Made by a program: the position numbers and the translations under genes. Shown here piece by piece: positions 17,297 to 25,293 of a stretch of 64,000 nucleotides of DNA (position 1 is its first letter; each line of letters opens with the position of its first letter). Origin of the DNA: Actinomadura kijaniata NBRC 14229 (lineage in GTDB: Bacteria; Actinomycetota; Actinomycetes; Streptosporangiales; Streptosporangiaceae); contig NZ_BCQR01000034.1 in NCBI RefSeq assembly GCF_001552175.1, positions 1-64,000 of the forward strand, written 5' to 3'. The notes beneath the pieces are model-generated. The model did no database searches. It saw nothing but the letters and a program-made list of their open reading frames with translations, and had not been told where the DNA came from.

Positions 17297-17482
17297 CTAG
17301 ATACCCCTGATAGCAGCGGCAATCCGGTGGAACTCGTGCCGTTCCATGAGGAGGACGGGGCCGTCAGGCTTCTTGCTGTCACGAACGGCAACGACACCGG
17401 GCACGTGCGCCAGCTCGACACAGTTGCCGCCCTGCCCACCGCTGCGTGAGGATTTCCGCCACTGGACGGTGCTCAAGTCCAT
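17297..17482 (-). CDS. DUF397 protein, first tandem copy
   Basis: 61 aa. Core WRKSSRSGGQGGNCVELAHVPG, then VAVRDSKKPDGPVLL. The start overlaps the HTH gene by 10 nt (17473-17482), the normal arrangement for an XRE/DUF397 pair and a sign of coupled, stoichiometric translation. It is probably the ancestral copy, from which the other two arose. Family function is inferred from the abaA and whiJ loci of Streptomyces, where such pairs affect differentiation. Confidence 0.9.
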   Translation of the reverse strand: MDLSTVQWRKSSRSGGQGGNCVELAHVPGVVAVRDSKKPDGPVLLMERHEFHRIAAAIRGI

Positions 17483-18282
17483 CTTTCTTTTACCACCTTG
17501 CGGATTATTTCCAGGGACTCGTCCCCCGGGTAAGCGAGGTCACGAACTTCCATCAGTGCCTGATGTACAAGTTGAAGATGTTCGGGTTCTTCGGCTGTTA
17601 CACCGTGTGAGATCACGTCGTAGTAGGCGATCTCCGCCATGTTGGGCAGTTTTGCCAGTGCGACCGAGCAGATGGTGCCCAGGTGTCCGCCGCGTTCGGG
17701 GACGATCTGGATCTTGAGGCGTGGTGAGACGCTGCGTGTCAGGTGGAGGAGTTGCTCGCGCATGACCTCGGGACCGCCGACCTGCCGTCTGAGAACGCCC
17801 TCCTCCAGGAGCAGGTGGTACATGGGAGGCGGCGGGTCTTCCCGGGTGAAGATCTCCTGGCGCGCGAGCCGGGCGGCAACGGCTTCCTGGTCGCCGTAGA
17901 GGATGGTGGCTGCGTAACCGGGGATCTGGAGCAGTCCGGGGATGATCATCGGCTGCCACTCAGTCAGGGACACCGCCTCGGCCTCGACGGATGGCCAGTC
18001 GAACCAGCTGGGGAAGGCGGCGCCCGACGAGTTGTCGGCCAGGTCGTCATAGAGCTGGAGCAGTGCGCCGCCCGCCTTCAGTTCGGGATCCATGATCTCG
18101 ACGAACTTCCGGTTGCACCGTTTCTTGCCGCTCTCGACCTGCGAGACGAATGACGGGGTGACTCCCGTGCGCGTCGCGACACGAGCCTGGCTCAACCCGG
18201 CGCGTTCCCGGTAGCGCCGGAGTTGGCGGCCGAATGCCGCCAGTGCCGGGGACGTCGCCGCACGTCGGCGGGGCACTGTCAT
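17473..18282 (-). CDS. XRE-type HTH regulator with DUF5753 sensor domain (WhiJ/AbaA-like)
   Basis: 269 aa. N-terminal XRE helix-turn-helix (FGRQLRRYRERAGLSQARVATRTGVTPSFVSQVESGKKR, roughly residues 17-55), then a DUF5753 domain from about 85 to the end with EWQPMIIPGLLQIPGYAATIL and the RQEIF and EEGVLRR motifs. Always found with DUF397 partners in this group. The start at 18282 leaves 150 bp to the divergent ATPase gene, and an inverted repeat (18306-18344) lies in that gap. Base composition is somewhat less GC-rich than the flanking genes, common for these mobile regulatory modules. Confidence 0.92.
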   Translation of the reverse strand: MTVPRRRAATSPALAAFGRQLRRYRERAGLSQARVATRTGVTPSFVSQVESGKKRCNRKFVEIMDPELKAGGALLQLYDDLADNSSGAAFPSWFDWPSVEAEAVSLTEWQPMIIPGLLQIPGYAATILYGDQEAVAARLARQEIFTREDPPPPMYHLLLEEGVLRRQVGGPEVMREQLLHLTRSVSPRLKIQIVPERGGHLGTICSVALAKLPNMAEIAYYDVISHGVTAEEPEHLQLVHQALMEVRDLAYPGDESLEIIRKVVKERWT

Positions 18283-18305
18283 GATCGCCTCACATGGCCG
18301 ATGTT

Positions 18306-18344
18306 AACCCGTTATTACTGCCAAGTGGAGATCGTTAACGGGTT
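18306..18344. promoter_or_regulatory. Inverted repeat between HTH and ATPase genes
   Basis: AACCCGTTA (18306-18314) and its exact reverse complement (18336-18344) are separated by 21 bp, centre to centre about three helical turns. Each copy overlaps a GTTAAC palindrome. The AT-rich gap between these divergent genes is unusual here; this is a good operator candidate for the XRE protein. Confidence 0.5.
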
Positions 18345-18432
18345 TGTTTGGGATCGACAGGTTATCTAGAACCGTTCGCCTGTGAGTGCGTTACTTGTGA
18401 AAACGCAGAGTAGCCGCTCGAAAGTGTGAAAC

Positions 18433-18864
18433 ATGATCACAAATGGGCCGTGTCCGCCGCCTGTCACAGTGGGTGATCCGTCGATGTTGGTGATCGCTTC
18501 GGTGGCGGAGTCGATCAAGAGTGCGCGGGATTTCGCTCGGGGCTGGCTACACGCCAAGGGATATGCGGACGAAAGGGTCGCGGTCGCCGTTCTCGTGGTC
18601 ACCGAGCTCGTCACCAACGCCTACAAACACGGCAGCGAGCCCGGTGATGTGATCTCCCTGCGGCTCTATCTGTCGGAGGCCGGGCCCGTCGTCGAGGTTC
18701 GGGACGGGAGTGACGCCGAGCCACGGGTGAAGCCGTTGAGGCTCGACGCGTTCACCGGGCGGGGGCTCGCGATCGTCTCCGAGCTCAGCGCTGCGTGGGG
18801 GTTCCGACGGCTCACGCCCGGGGGCAAGGCCGTGTACGCCGTTCTGAACGGCGGCGCGCCGTGA
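18433..18864 (+). CDS. RsbW-like ATP-binding protein (HATPase_c)
   Basis: 143 aa. GHKL-ATPase fold of the anti-sigma/serine-kinase type: N box VVTELVTNAYKHG, G1 box VEVRDGSDAEPR (weakened: the usual DxGxG is DGSD) and G2 FTGRGLAIVSELSAAWG. Such stand-alone ATPases bind sigma factors or anti-anti-sigma factors. It is divergent from the HTH/DUF397 unit, as in abaA-type loci where an ATP-binding protein accompanies the HTH and DUF397 genes. It ends by overlapping the next small gene (GTGA at 18861-18864). Confidence 0.85.
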   Translation: MITNGPCPPPVTVGDPSMLVIASVAESIKSARDFARGWLHAKGYADERVAVAVLVVTELVTNAYKHGSEPGDVISLRLYLSEAGPVVEVRDGSDAEPRVKPLRLDAFTGRGLAIVSELSAAWGFRRLTPGGKAVYAVLNGGAP

Positions 18865-19064
18865 CGCCCCGGGACGTTCTGCTGGTGATCCTTCGGGATC
18901 TGTTCCCCGCCTGGCAGATCTGGGTGTGCGACCGGGGCGTGTGGCGGGCGGCCGGGTTCATGCTGGTCAGCTCCTCCACGGTCGAGGGGCTGGTCGGGCA
19001 TCTGGCGGGGGCCGACCCGGCGGCGTTCGAACGGGCCGCGCGTCGGATAACCGGTTCGCTATAG
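18861..19064 (+). CDS. Small hypothetical protein coupled to the ATPase
   Basis: 67 aa, starting at the GTG that overlaps the ATPase stop. Sequence has a hydrophobic, Trp-containing first half (PAWQIWVCDRGVWRAAGF) and an amphipathic C-terminus. Similar short genes often follow RsbW-like ATPases in Streptomyces and relatives; I do not know a function. The overlap argues for a real, translated gene rather than noise. Confidence 0.65.
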   Translation: MTPRDVLLVILRDLFPAWQIWVCDRGVWRAAGFMLVSSSTVEGLVGHLAGADPAAFERAARRITGSL

Positions 19065-19155
19065 CGGGCGCGAGCAAAGGTATTGGCGGTTATGCCCTGC
19101 CGAACGTGATGATCTCGCCTACCTGAAAAGCGGGGGACGACGAAGGGAATTCCGT

Positions 19156-20928
19156 ATGAGGAAAATCCGCCTGGCGGCGGCCGGTTCGCTGGCCGTGGTC
19201 GTCGCGCCGCTCGCGGTGAACGGGTCCACCGCGGCCCAGGCCGCGCCCTCCGATCCCTACGTCCCCGTCGTCTGCGGTGACCGGCGGCCCTCGGAGCCGG
19301 ATCCGGGCAGCTTCGGGATGCAGCTCGACGGCACCTTCCGGCACCCCGCGCTCACCCCGCCGGGCGAGGAACGGCACTCGTTCCCCGGCGGGGCGCAGGA
19401 CCTGTTCCCGAAGACCAAGGGCTATGACCCGAAGTCCCACCTGTCCGGCCCGGTGAAAGTCGAGGCCGCTTACCGGGGGCCGGAATTCACGCCGGACTAC
19501 TTCCACTCCTGGCAGAACGTCGTCGACTTCAAGGGGCGGCGTTATCTGTTCCAGTACGACCGGAGCGAGGGCCGCGTCTACGACGTCACCGACGTCCGCA
19601 AGGTGAAGGTCGTCGAGAAGCTGACCCGCAACGACGTCGACGGCGACGAGAGCAAGGGCAACGCGTCCTGGGCCCCGCACGACATGTGGGGCGCGTCCAC
19701 GATCCAGTGGAACAGGAGGCTCAACGCCTACGTCATGGTCCAGAGCTTCGAGGCGCGGCGGCAGGTCTCCGAGCTGGGCGACGGCGTGGACAGGAGCAAG
19801 TTCAACAACCCCGCCGGGGTCGCCGCGCTCCGCAAGAAGATCGCGCTGAAGGGCTTCAAGGTCTACCGGCTGGACGGGCCGCGCAAGAAGGACTGGCGGC
19901 TGCTGGCCACGGTCACCACCGACGCGACCGCGGCCGACCCGCTCAAGCCCGACATGACCAGGCCCCAGCAGGGGTCGGGGTCGCTGGACGTGCCGTACTA
20001 CACCGGCGACAAGTACATGTTCATCGCGACCGCGCCCCGCGACTCGTGGGGCAACACCGAGGTCCCCACGTACCTGTACTCGCCCGGCTACCAGTCCTGG
20101 GACATGTCCGACCCCGCGCACCCGCGCAAGCTCGGCGAGTGGCACCTGCCCGGCCAGGTCAAGGGCGAGGAGGCCGCCTACCGGAAGAACCCCCGGTGCG
20201 GCAACCAGACCTCCTGGAACGGCGCGCGCATGCCGCTGTTCATCCCCAGGCCCGTCGAGCGGGGCGGCCGGTACGCGTTCGCCGCGCAGGGCGGGTTCGG
20301 GTTCACCGTGCTGGACATCTCCGACCCGGCCCGCATGCGGACCGTCGGCCACCTGGACCTGCCGCCGTCGGTCGGCGGCACCGAGGCCGACAACGTGGAC
20401 GTCTCCCAGTACGCGAAGACCGGCATGGTGTACGTCAGCGGCTACCCCCTCGGCGAGGACTGCCACGAGCCGTACAAGGAGATCTTCCAGATCGACGTCC
20501 GCGACCCGGCCCGGCCGCGCATCGTCGGCGCGCTGCCCCGCCCGGTGCCGCCCAAGGGGGCCGGGTTCACCGACTACTGCCAGCGCGGCGGCTCGTTCGG
20601 TCCCAAGCGCTCCGGCTACTACACCTCGCCCGGCAACCCGCCGAACGGCCTGCTCGCCTACGGCTTCTACAACGCCGGGGTGCAGTTCTTCGACGTGCGG
20701 GACGTCCGCCGGCCCCGGATCGCCGGCCAGTTCGTCCCGCAGGGCTACAGCCCGCGCGTCCCGGACTGGGCGCTGGGCAACCAGACCCACGGCACCTACG
20801 TCGAGTGGGACCGGAAGATCGTCTGGGTGTTCACCAACGACGGCGTCTACGCCGTCTCCTCCCGGAAGCTGATCGGCGAGCCCAACCTGGGCAGGCCGCG
20901 GACCCCGTTCCGCAACTCCTGGCTGTGA
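19156..20928 (+). CDS. Secreted LVIVD-repeat protein
   Basis: 590 aa. Sec signal peptide (MRKIRLAAAGSLAVVVAPLAVNG, AxA cleavage near residue 30). The mature part has repeated beta-propeller-like blades with LVIVD-type strings: SWDMSDPAHPRKLGEWHL, FTVLDISDPARMRTVGHL, IFQIDVRDPARPRIVGAL and VQFFDVRDVRRPRIAGQF. Several Cys residues are compatible with extracellular disulfides. GAAGGGAATT is the ribosome site. Close homologues are common in actinomycetes and Thermomonosporaceae but uncharacterised; a surface-associated binding or enzymatic propeller is all that can be said. Followed by a hairpin and the cspA promoter. Confidence 0.82.
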   Translation: MRKIRLAAAGSLAVVVAPLAVNGSTAAQAAPSDPYVPVVCGDRRPSEPDPGSFGMQLDGTFRHPALTPPGEERHSFPGGAQDLFPKTKGYDPKSHLSGPVKVEAAYRGPEFTPDYFHSWQNVVDFKGRRYLFQYDRSEGRVYDVTDVRKVKVVEKLTRNDVDGDESKGNASWAPHDMWGASTIQWNRRLNAYVMVQSFEARRQVSELGDGVDRSKFNNPAGVAALRKKIALKGFKVYRLDGPRKKDWRLLATVTTDATAADPLKPDMTRPQQGSGSLDVPYYTGDKYMFIATAPRDSWGNTEVPTYLYSPGYQSWDMSDPAHPRKLGEWHLPGQVKGEEAAYRKNPRCGNQTSWNGARMPLFIPRPVERGGRYAFAAQGGFGFTVLDISDPARMRTVGHLDLPPSVGGTEADNVDVSQYAKTGMVYVSGYPLGEDCHEPYKEIFQIDVRDPARPRIVGALPRPVPPKGAGFTDYCQRGGSFGPKRSGYYTSPGNPPNGLLAYGFYNAGVQFFDVRDVRRPRIAGQFVPQGYSPRVPDWALGNQTHGTYVEWDRKIVWVFTNDGVYAVSSRKLIGEPNLGRPRTPFRNSWL

Positions 20929-20942
20929 CTTGCGCCACCTGT

Positions 20943-20975
20943 CCCGTGGATCCGTGCCAATCGCGGATCCATGGG
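20943..20975 (+). terminator. Terminator after the LVIVD gene
   Basis: 12-bp stem with one G-U pair (20943-20954 with 20964-20975), 9-nt loop, 15 nt after the stop codon. The cspA -10 box follows directly, so it also insulates that promoter. Confidence 0.65.
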
Positions 20976-20976
20976 G

Positions 20977-20982
20977 TAGGCT
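20977..20982 (+). promoter_or_regulatory. cspA promoter -10 box
   Basis: TAGGCT, a very good actinobacterial -10. No clear -35 is seen. Transcription from about 20989 would give a leader of about 174 nt before the cspA ATG, as expected for cold-shock genes. Confidence 0.6.
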
Positions 20983-21030
20983 CAACCTCGTTGCAGTCTT
21001 AGCAGTTCCTCGTAGTTTCGCTCGACGAAG

Positions 21031-21062
21031 CGCCCGCGGAAGTTCTGGACGGCGGGCGTTTT
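21031..21062 (+). promoter_or_regulatory. Terminator-like hairpin in the cspA leader
   Basis: CGCCCGC (21031-21037) pairs with GCGGGCG (21052-21058) and is followed by TTTT (21059-21062). It lies about 100 nt before the cspA start inside the predicted leader, so it could be an intrinsic attenuator or a temperature-responsive element. Confidence 0.45.
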
Positions 21063-21162
21063 CGCTTTCTCCCGATGAATCGGGCGGATCGCAGAAGGGT
21101 CCGCACGCAGCCCCGGCCACCGAGGTGGCGGCCGGTGAGGCTTTATCGCAAGGAGAAAGATC

Positions 21163-21366
21163 ATGGCTGAAGGTACCGTGAAGTGGTTCAACGGCGAAAA
21201 GGGCTTCGGCTTCATCGCGCCCGACGGCGGCGGCCCGGACGTGTTCGTCCACTACTCGGCCATCGCCACCCAGGGCTACCGTAGCCTCGACGAGAACCAG
21301 CGCGTGTCGTTCGACATCACCCAGGGCCAGAAGGGCCCGCAGGCTGAGAACGTCATGCCGCTCTAA
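21163..21366 (+). CDS. cspA: Cold-shock protein
   Basis: 67 aa OB-fold single-stranded nucleic-acid chaperone. RNP1 is KGFGFIAPD (residues 13-21) and RNP2 is VFVHYSAI; the TVKWFN start and QGPQAENV end are canonical. AAGGAG lies 8 nt before the ATG. Preceded by a long structured leader and followed by a very strong terminator. Acts as an RNA chaperone or antiterminator in the cytoplasm. The family name is certain; which paralogue (SC-type F40/SC7.0) is not. Confidence 0.95.
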   Translation: MAEGTVKWFNGEKGFGFIAPDGGGPDVFVHYSAIATQGYRSLDENQRVSFDITQGQKGPQAENVMPL

Positions 21367-21377
21367 TTCCTGAGCTT

Positions 21378-21420
21378 CGAACGGCGACCGGGGGCATCCC
21401 CCGGTCGCCGTTCGCTTTTC
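21378..21420. terminator. cspA terminator
   Basis: 17-bp perfect stem (21378-21394 with 21398-21414), 3-nt loop, followed by CTTTTC. Convergent with the VOC gene ending at 21429, so it can act on both strands. Confidence 0.9.
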
Positions 21421-21428
21421 CCGGGCGG

Positions 21429-21818
21429 TCAGGCTGCGGTGGTGACCTTCCACAGATGGCCGTCCGGGTCGCGGAAGCAGCCGGAGTACCCGCCCCAGTC
21501 GGCGGCGGCCGCCGCCGTGACCACGGTGCCGCCGGCGGCCTCCGCGGTCCGCATGACCTCGTCCACCTCGTCCCTGGAGTCGGTGATGAAGTGGTACGAC
21601 ACGCCGCGGAACCCCGTTCCCTCCGCCGGGACGCCGGCGTCCCGCGCCACGGCCTCCCACTCGTAGAGCGCGAGCATCGAGGACCCCTCGCCCAGGCGGC
21701 ACCGGACGAAGCCGGGGAAGTCCTGGTCGACCTCGCACCCCAGACCCTCGACATAGAACCTCCTGGCGCGGTCCACATCCCGCACGCCGAGCACGATGAC
21801 GCTCACCTGCAATGACAC
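21429..21818 (-). CDS. VOC-superfamily protein
   Basis: 129 aa single VOC domain: VIVLGVRDVDRARRFYVEGLGCEV at the start and CFRDPDGHLWKVTTA at the end. A middle segment GVSYHFITDSRDEVDEVMRTAEAAGGTVV is typical of PhnB/YER-type members. The first metal ligand is absent (VIVLG), so binding of a hydrophobic or drug-like ligand is more likely than lyase chemistry. Monocistronic; a purine-rich start with AGGGAGACGG precedes the ATG. Confidence 0.78.
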   Translation of the reverse strand: MSLQVSVIVLGVRDVDRARRFYVEGLGCEVDQDFPGFVRCRLGEGSSMLALYEWEAVARDAGVPAEGTGFRGVSYHFITDSRDEVDEVMRTAEAAGGTVVTAAAAADWGGYSGCFRDPDGHLWKVTTAA

Positions 21819-21906
21819 GGCCGTCTCCCTGTCGTCGCGTTCCCGTCACGCTAGGGCGGCCGGGGGATCCGCGCTTCTCGATTCCTGACCGGTCCGGAAC
21901 GGGCCC

Positions 21907-23283
21907 TCAGACCCCGACGCGGCGGCGGGGCCGCAGCATCCGGCGGGCCGGGCGCACCACCCGCAGCAGCTCGCCGCCGATGTAGACGCCCGCGCCGATC
22001 GCCAGCGCCGTGGCCAGGGACTCGACCAGGATCAGCCCGCCCCGGCCCGCGTTGCCGCCGGTGAGCTGGATCATCCCGCGGTACATCAGCGTCCCGGGCA
22101 TCAGCGGCGCCACGCACGGCGTCACCAGGATCAGCGCCGGGACGCGGCGCAGCCGGGCGGCGGTCGCCCCGAGCGCGCCGACCAGCGTGGCGGCCAGGAA
22201 CGTGGCCGGCGCCGACGGCAGGTCCAGCGCGCGCAGCTCCACGTAGGCGCCCCAGCTCAGCATCCCGCCCAGCGCGACCGGCGGCAGCCAGCGCCGCGGC
22301 ACCAGGTGGTACACCGCGAACGCCGCCGCGATGGCCGCCGCGCCCAGCGTCTGCGGCGCGGCCACCGACGACGGCGCCGACGGCAGGTTCTGCAGGGAGA
22401 TCGGAACGCCCTGCCGGGCCGCCACATAGGTCACCGCGCCGATCCCGCTGAGGATCGCGGTGATCAGGAACAGCACCTCCACCAGCCGGGTGGTGCCGGT
22501 GACCAGGTCCCCGGCGATGCCGTCCTGCATCGCCACCACCAGCGCGCGGCCGGGGATCAGCGCGATCACCACGCCGACGATCACCGTGCCCGACCGCACC
22601 GGGGCGTCCACCGCCAGCAGCAGCACCGTGACCAGCGTGCCGATCGCCGCGGCCACCGCCATCTGGAAGAAGTCGGCGATGCCGCGCCGCCCCAGCCAGG
22701 CGCCGGTCCGGTCGCCCACCAGCGTCGCCAGGAACGCCGCGCACGCCGCGACGAACCCGCCGCCGACCAGCACCGCCCCGGCCGCGCCCAGCAGCGACAG
22801 CGCGCCCGCCTGCGCCCACCCCGGATAGGCGGGCCGCCGCCCGATGATGTCGCCCAGCCCGTACTTGGCCTGCTGGAGGCTGAGCCCTCCGGCGACGGCG
22901 TCGCGCACCAGGTCGTGGATGGCGGCCAGGCGCGTGTAGTTGGGCTGGCGGCGGCGGACGCGGCGTTCGGCGGTGACCGGGGGGCGGCCGCCGCGCGGCA
23001 GGTAGGACAGGCCGACGGCGGCGAGGGTCACGTTGGTCTCGGGGTGCGGCAGCCCGTAGGCGCGGCCCAGCCGGGCCATCGCCAGGTCGGCGGCCTCGGC
23101 GGTGTCGCCGCCCGCCAGCATCAGCTCGCCGACCCGCAGCGCCAGGTCCATCGTGGCGTAGGCGTCCTCGCCGACGCCGGGCTCGGCCCCGCCGCGCAGC
23201 GCGGCCTCCATGGCGGCGTCCGCCCCGGGGTCTCCCGGGCCGCCGGTGCCCGCGTCGCTCGTGTCCCCCGACTCGGCCGTCAC
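21907..23283 (-). CDS. Threonine/serine exporter family protein (ThrE-like)
   Basis: 458 aa. The first 90 residues are hydrophilic; then a ThrE N-terminal domain (ATMDLALRVGELMLAGGDTAEAADLAM, NVTLAAVGLSYL) and about ten hydrophobic segments, including VVIALIPGRALVVAMQDGIAGDLVTG and the second-half LILVTPCVAPLMPGTLMYRGM. These belong to the two fused halves (DUF1212 and DUF3815) of ThrE, which exports threonine/serine or dipeptides in corynebacteria; substrate here is inferred. GTG start at 23283. It follows the TetR gene by 33 nt and is probably the last gene of the acyl-CoA dehydrogenase-TetR unit. Confidence 0.85.
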   Translation of the reverse strand: MTAESGDTSDAGTGGPGDPGADAAMEAALRGGAEPGVGEDAYATMDLALRVGELMLAGGDTAEAADLAMARLGRAYGLPHPETNVTLAAVGLSYLPRGGRPPVTAERRVRRRQPNYTRLAAIHDLVRDAVAGGLSLQQAKYGLGDIIGRRPAYPGWAQAGALSLLGAAGAVLVGGGFVAACAAFLATLVGDRTGAWLGRRGIADFFQMAVAAAIGTLVTVLLLAVDAPVRSGTVIVGVVIALIPGRALVVAMQDGIAGDLVTGTTRLVEVLFLITAILSGIGAVTYVAARQGVPISLQNLPSAPSSVAAPQTLGAAAIAAAFAVYHLVPRRWLPPVALGGMLSWGAYVELRALDLPSAPATFLAATLVGALGATAARLRRVPALILVTPCVAPLMPGTLMYRGMIQLTGGNAGRGGLILVESLATALAIGAGVYIGGELLRVVRPARRMLRPRRRVGV

Positions 23284-23316
23284 GCCGGTGGAGCCTAACC
23301 AGCGCGGCGGCGCGGA

Positions 23317-24030
23317 TCAGCGGGGATCGGTGGCCATGGGGGAGTCTTTGCCCGCCGGGTCCCTGCCCGGCGCGGGCAGGCGTTCCCCCGAGCGCAGCCG
23401 GTCCAGCCCGAGCCAGATGAACTCGACCGCCATCTGCTCGGCGCGCTCGCGCGCGGTGTCGGGGTGCTCCAGCCACCACGACACCATCGACAGCATCGAC
23501 CCGTACATCAGCGGGACCAGCAGCCGGGCGCGGCGCTCGTTGGCGGCCAGCGCGGCGGGGGACAGGGTCGGGTCCGAACGGCGGCGGCGCAGCAGCAGGT
23601 CGGCGAACGCCTCCCCGAGCCGGTCGCGCAGGTCCCGCAGCTCCAGCCCCACCTCGGGCTTGTCGAGGTGGGTGATCACCAGGTTGTAGGCGTCCGGCTC
23701 GGCGGTGGCGTAGTCGAACAGCACCCGCACCATCGCGCGGATGCCGTCCATCGAGGACTGCTCGGCCAGCACCGCCGCGTTCAGCCGGGCCGTCAGGTCC
23801 GCCACGATCGCCTCGGTGACCTGCGCGAACAGCGCCTCCTTGGAGTCGAAGTGCTGGTACAGCAGGGCCTTGGAGACCTGCGCGGCGGCGGCCACGTGCT
23901 CCATCTGGGTCAGGTGGTAGCCGCGCCGCCCGAACTCGCCGAGCGCGACCCTCAGCAGTTGCTCGCGGCGGCGGGCGTGCGGCATGCGCCGCCGCACACC
24001 CGGAGCCGCGTCCCCCGTTGCGTTAGCCAT
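23317..24030 (-). CDS. TetR-family transcriptional regulator
   Basis: 237 aa. N-terminal TetR HTH: RREQLLRVALGEFGRRGYHLTQMEHVAAAAQVSKALLYQHFDSKEALFAQV (residues 20-70), then an all-helical ligand domain containing TetR_C-type residues. The ATG at 24030 shares one base with the acyl-CoA dehydrogenase stop, so it is translated from the same message. Given the 22-bp palindrome between that dehydrogenase and the divergent SDR, I infer autoregulation and control of a fatty-acid or alcohol oxidation unit. Acyl-CoA esters are plausible ligands; not shown by sequence. Confidence 0.9.
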   Translation of the reverse strand: MANATGDAAPGVRRRMPHARRREQLLRVALGEFGRRGYHLTQMEHVAAAAQVSKALLYQHFDSKEALFAQVTEAIVADLTARLNAAVLAEQSSMDGIRAMVRVLFDYATAEPDAYNLVITHLDKPEVGLELRDLRDRLGEAFADLLLRRRRSDPTLSPAALAANERRARLLVPLMYGSMLSMVSWWLEHPDTARERAEQMAVEFIWLGLDRLRSGERLPAPGRDPAGKDSPMATDPR

Positions 24031-25250
24031 CAACCGGTGAACTTACCCAGTTCCGCGCGCGCGACGGACCGCACGTGCACCTCGTCGGGGCCGTCGGCGA
24101 GCCGCAGGGTCCGCAGGCCCGCCCACATCGCGGCCAGCGGCGTGTCCTCCGACACCCCCATGCCGCCGTGGACCTGGATCGCGCGGTCCACGACCTGGAG
24201 GGCGGCGCGCGGCACCACCACCTTGATCGCGGCGACCTCGGAGCGGGCGGCCTTCACGCCCTGCTCGTCGATCAGCCAGGCGGTCTTGAGGGTCAGCAGC
24301 CGGGCCTGCTCGATCGCCATGCGGGACTCGGCGATCTGCTCGCGCACCACGCCCTGCGCGGCCAGGGGCTTGCCGAACGCCACCCGCGACACCGCGCGAC
24401 GGCACATCAGCTCCAGCGCCCGTTCGGCCATGCCGATGGCGCGCATGCAGTGGTGGATGCGGCCGGGCCCGAGCCGCGCCTGGGCGATCATGAAGCCGTC
24501 GCCCTCCTGCGCGATCAGGTTCTCCACCGGGACGCGCACGTCGGTGAAGCGGATCTCGCAGTGGCCCTCCTGGTCGTGGTAGCCGAACACGGGCAGCGCC
24601 CGGACGACCTCCACGCCGGGGGTGTCCATCGGCACCAGCACCATCGACTGCTGCCGGTAGGGGTGGCCGTCGGGGTCGGTCTTGCCCATCACGATCATGA
24701 TCTTGCAGCGCGGGTCGGCGGAGCCGGTGATCCACCACTTGCGGCCGTTGATGACGTAGTGGTCGCCGTCGCGCTCGATGCGGGTGGCGATGTTGGTGGC
24801 GTCGGAGGAGGCCACCTCCGGCTCGGTCATCGCGAACGCCGACCGGATCTCGCCGTTCAGCAGCGGTTCCAGCCACCGCTTCTTCTGCTCGGGGGTGCCG
24901 AACATGTGCAGGACTTCCATGTTGCCGGTGTCGGGGGCGGCGCAGTTGGTCGCCTCCGGGGCCAGCAGCGGCGAACGCCCGGTCACCTCGGCCAGCGAGG
25001 CGTAGTCGGTGACGCTCAGCCCGTGCTCGGGGTCGGTGCTGCCGGGCAGGAACAGGTTCCACAGGCCCCGCGACCGGGCCTCGGCCTTCAGCTCCTCCAC
25101 GATCGGCGGGACGGTGTGCTCCTCGCCCTTGGCGATCAGGTCGGCCCGCTGCCGGGCGTAGACCGGCTCGGCGGGGTAGATGTGGGAGTCCATGAAGTCC
25201 GTCAGGCGGCCGAGGTAGTCCTGGGCCCGTTCGCTCAAACCGAAGTCCAT
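24030..25250 (-). CDS. Acyl-CoA dehydrogenase (ACAD10/11-like)
   Basis: 406 aa FAD enzyme. [16 protein letters not shown] start, FAD/substrate motif [43 protein letters not shown], and C-terminal signature [17 protein letters not shown] with [17 protein letters not shown]. The Pro-His-rich N-terminus and the missing canonical catalytic Glu position fit the ACAD10/11 branch, which acts on long or 4-hydroxylated acyl-CoAs in animals and is common in actinobacteria. First gene of the minus-strand unit; the start lies 9 bp from the palindromic operator. Confidence 0.9.
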   Translation of the reverse strand: MDFGLSERAQDYLGRLTDFMDSHIYPAEPVYARQRADLIAKGEEHTVPPIVEELKAEARSRGLWNLFLPGSTDPEHGLSVTDYASLAEVTGRSPLLAPEATNCAAPDTGNMEVLHMFGTPEQKKRWLEPLLNGEIRSAFAMTEPEVASSDATNIATRIERDGDHYVINGRKWWITGSADPRCKIMIVMGKTDPDGHPYRQQSMVLVPMDTPGVEVVRALPVFGYHDQEGHCEIRFTDVRVPVENLIAQEGDGFMIAQARLGPGRIHHCMRAIGMAERALELMCRRAVSRVAFGKPLAAQGVVREQIAESRMAIEQARLLTLKTAWLIDEQGVKAARSEVAAIKVVVPRAALQVVDRAIQVHGGMGVSEDTPLAAMWAGLRTLRLADGPDEVHVRSVARAELGKFTG

Positions 25251-25258
25251 TCCGCTAG

Positions 25259-25280
25259 AGTAACTGACGAGTCAGTTACT
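25259..25280. promoter_or_regulatory. Palindromic operator between divergent genes
   Basis: Arms AGTAACTGAC (25259-25268) and GTCAGTTACT (25271-25280), 2-bp spacer, perfect. It fills the 43-bp gap between the acyl-CoA dehydrogenase and SDR starts, so a bound repressor would block both. The adjacent TetR-family protein is the natural candidate. Confidence 0.8.
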
Positions 25281-25293
25281 TGTGGAGGGTCCC

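Noticed and set aside
16866..17482. CRISPR-like or direct-repeat array
   Set aside because: The periodicity comes from three tandem DUF397 genes (215-nt units), each a full reading frame with its own start; no short repeats with spacers.
22306..23298. Plus-strand frame of 330 codons opposite thrE
   Set aside because: Translates to Arg/Gly/Gln-rich sequence without any domain; the ThrE-like gene on the minus strand has clear membrane helices and motifs.
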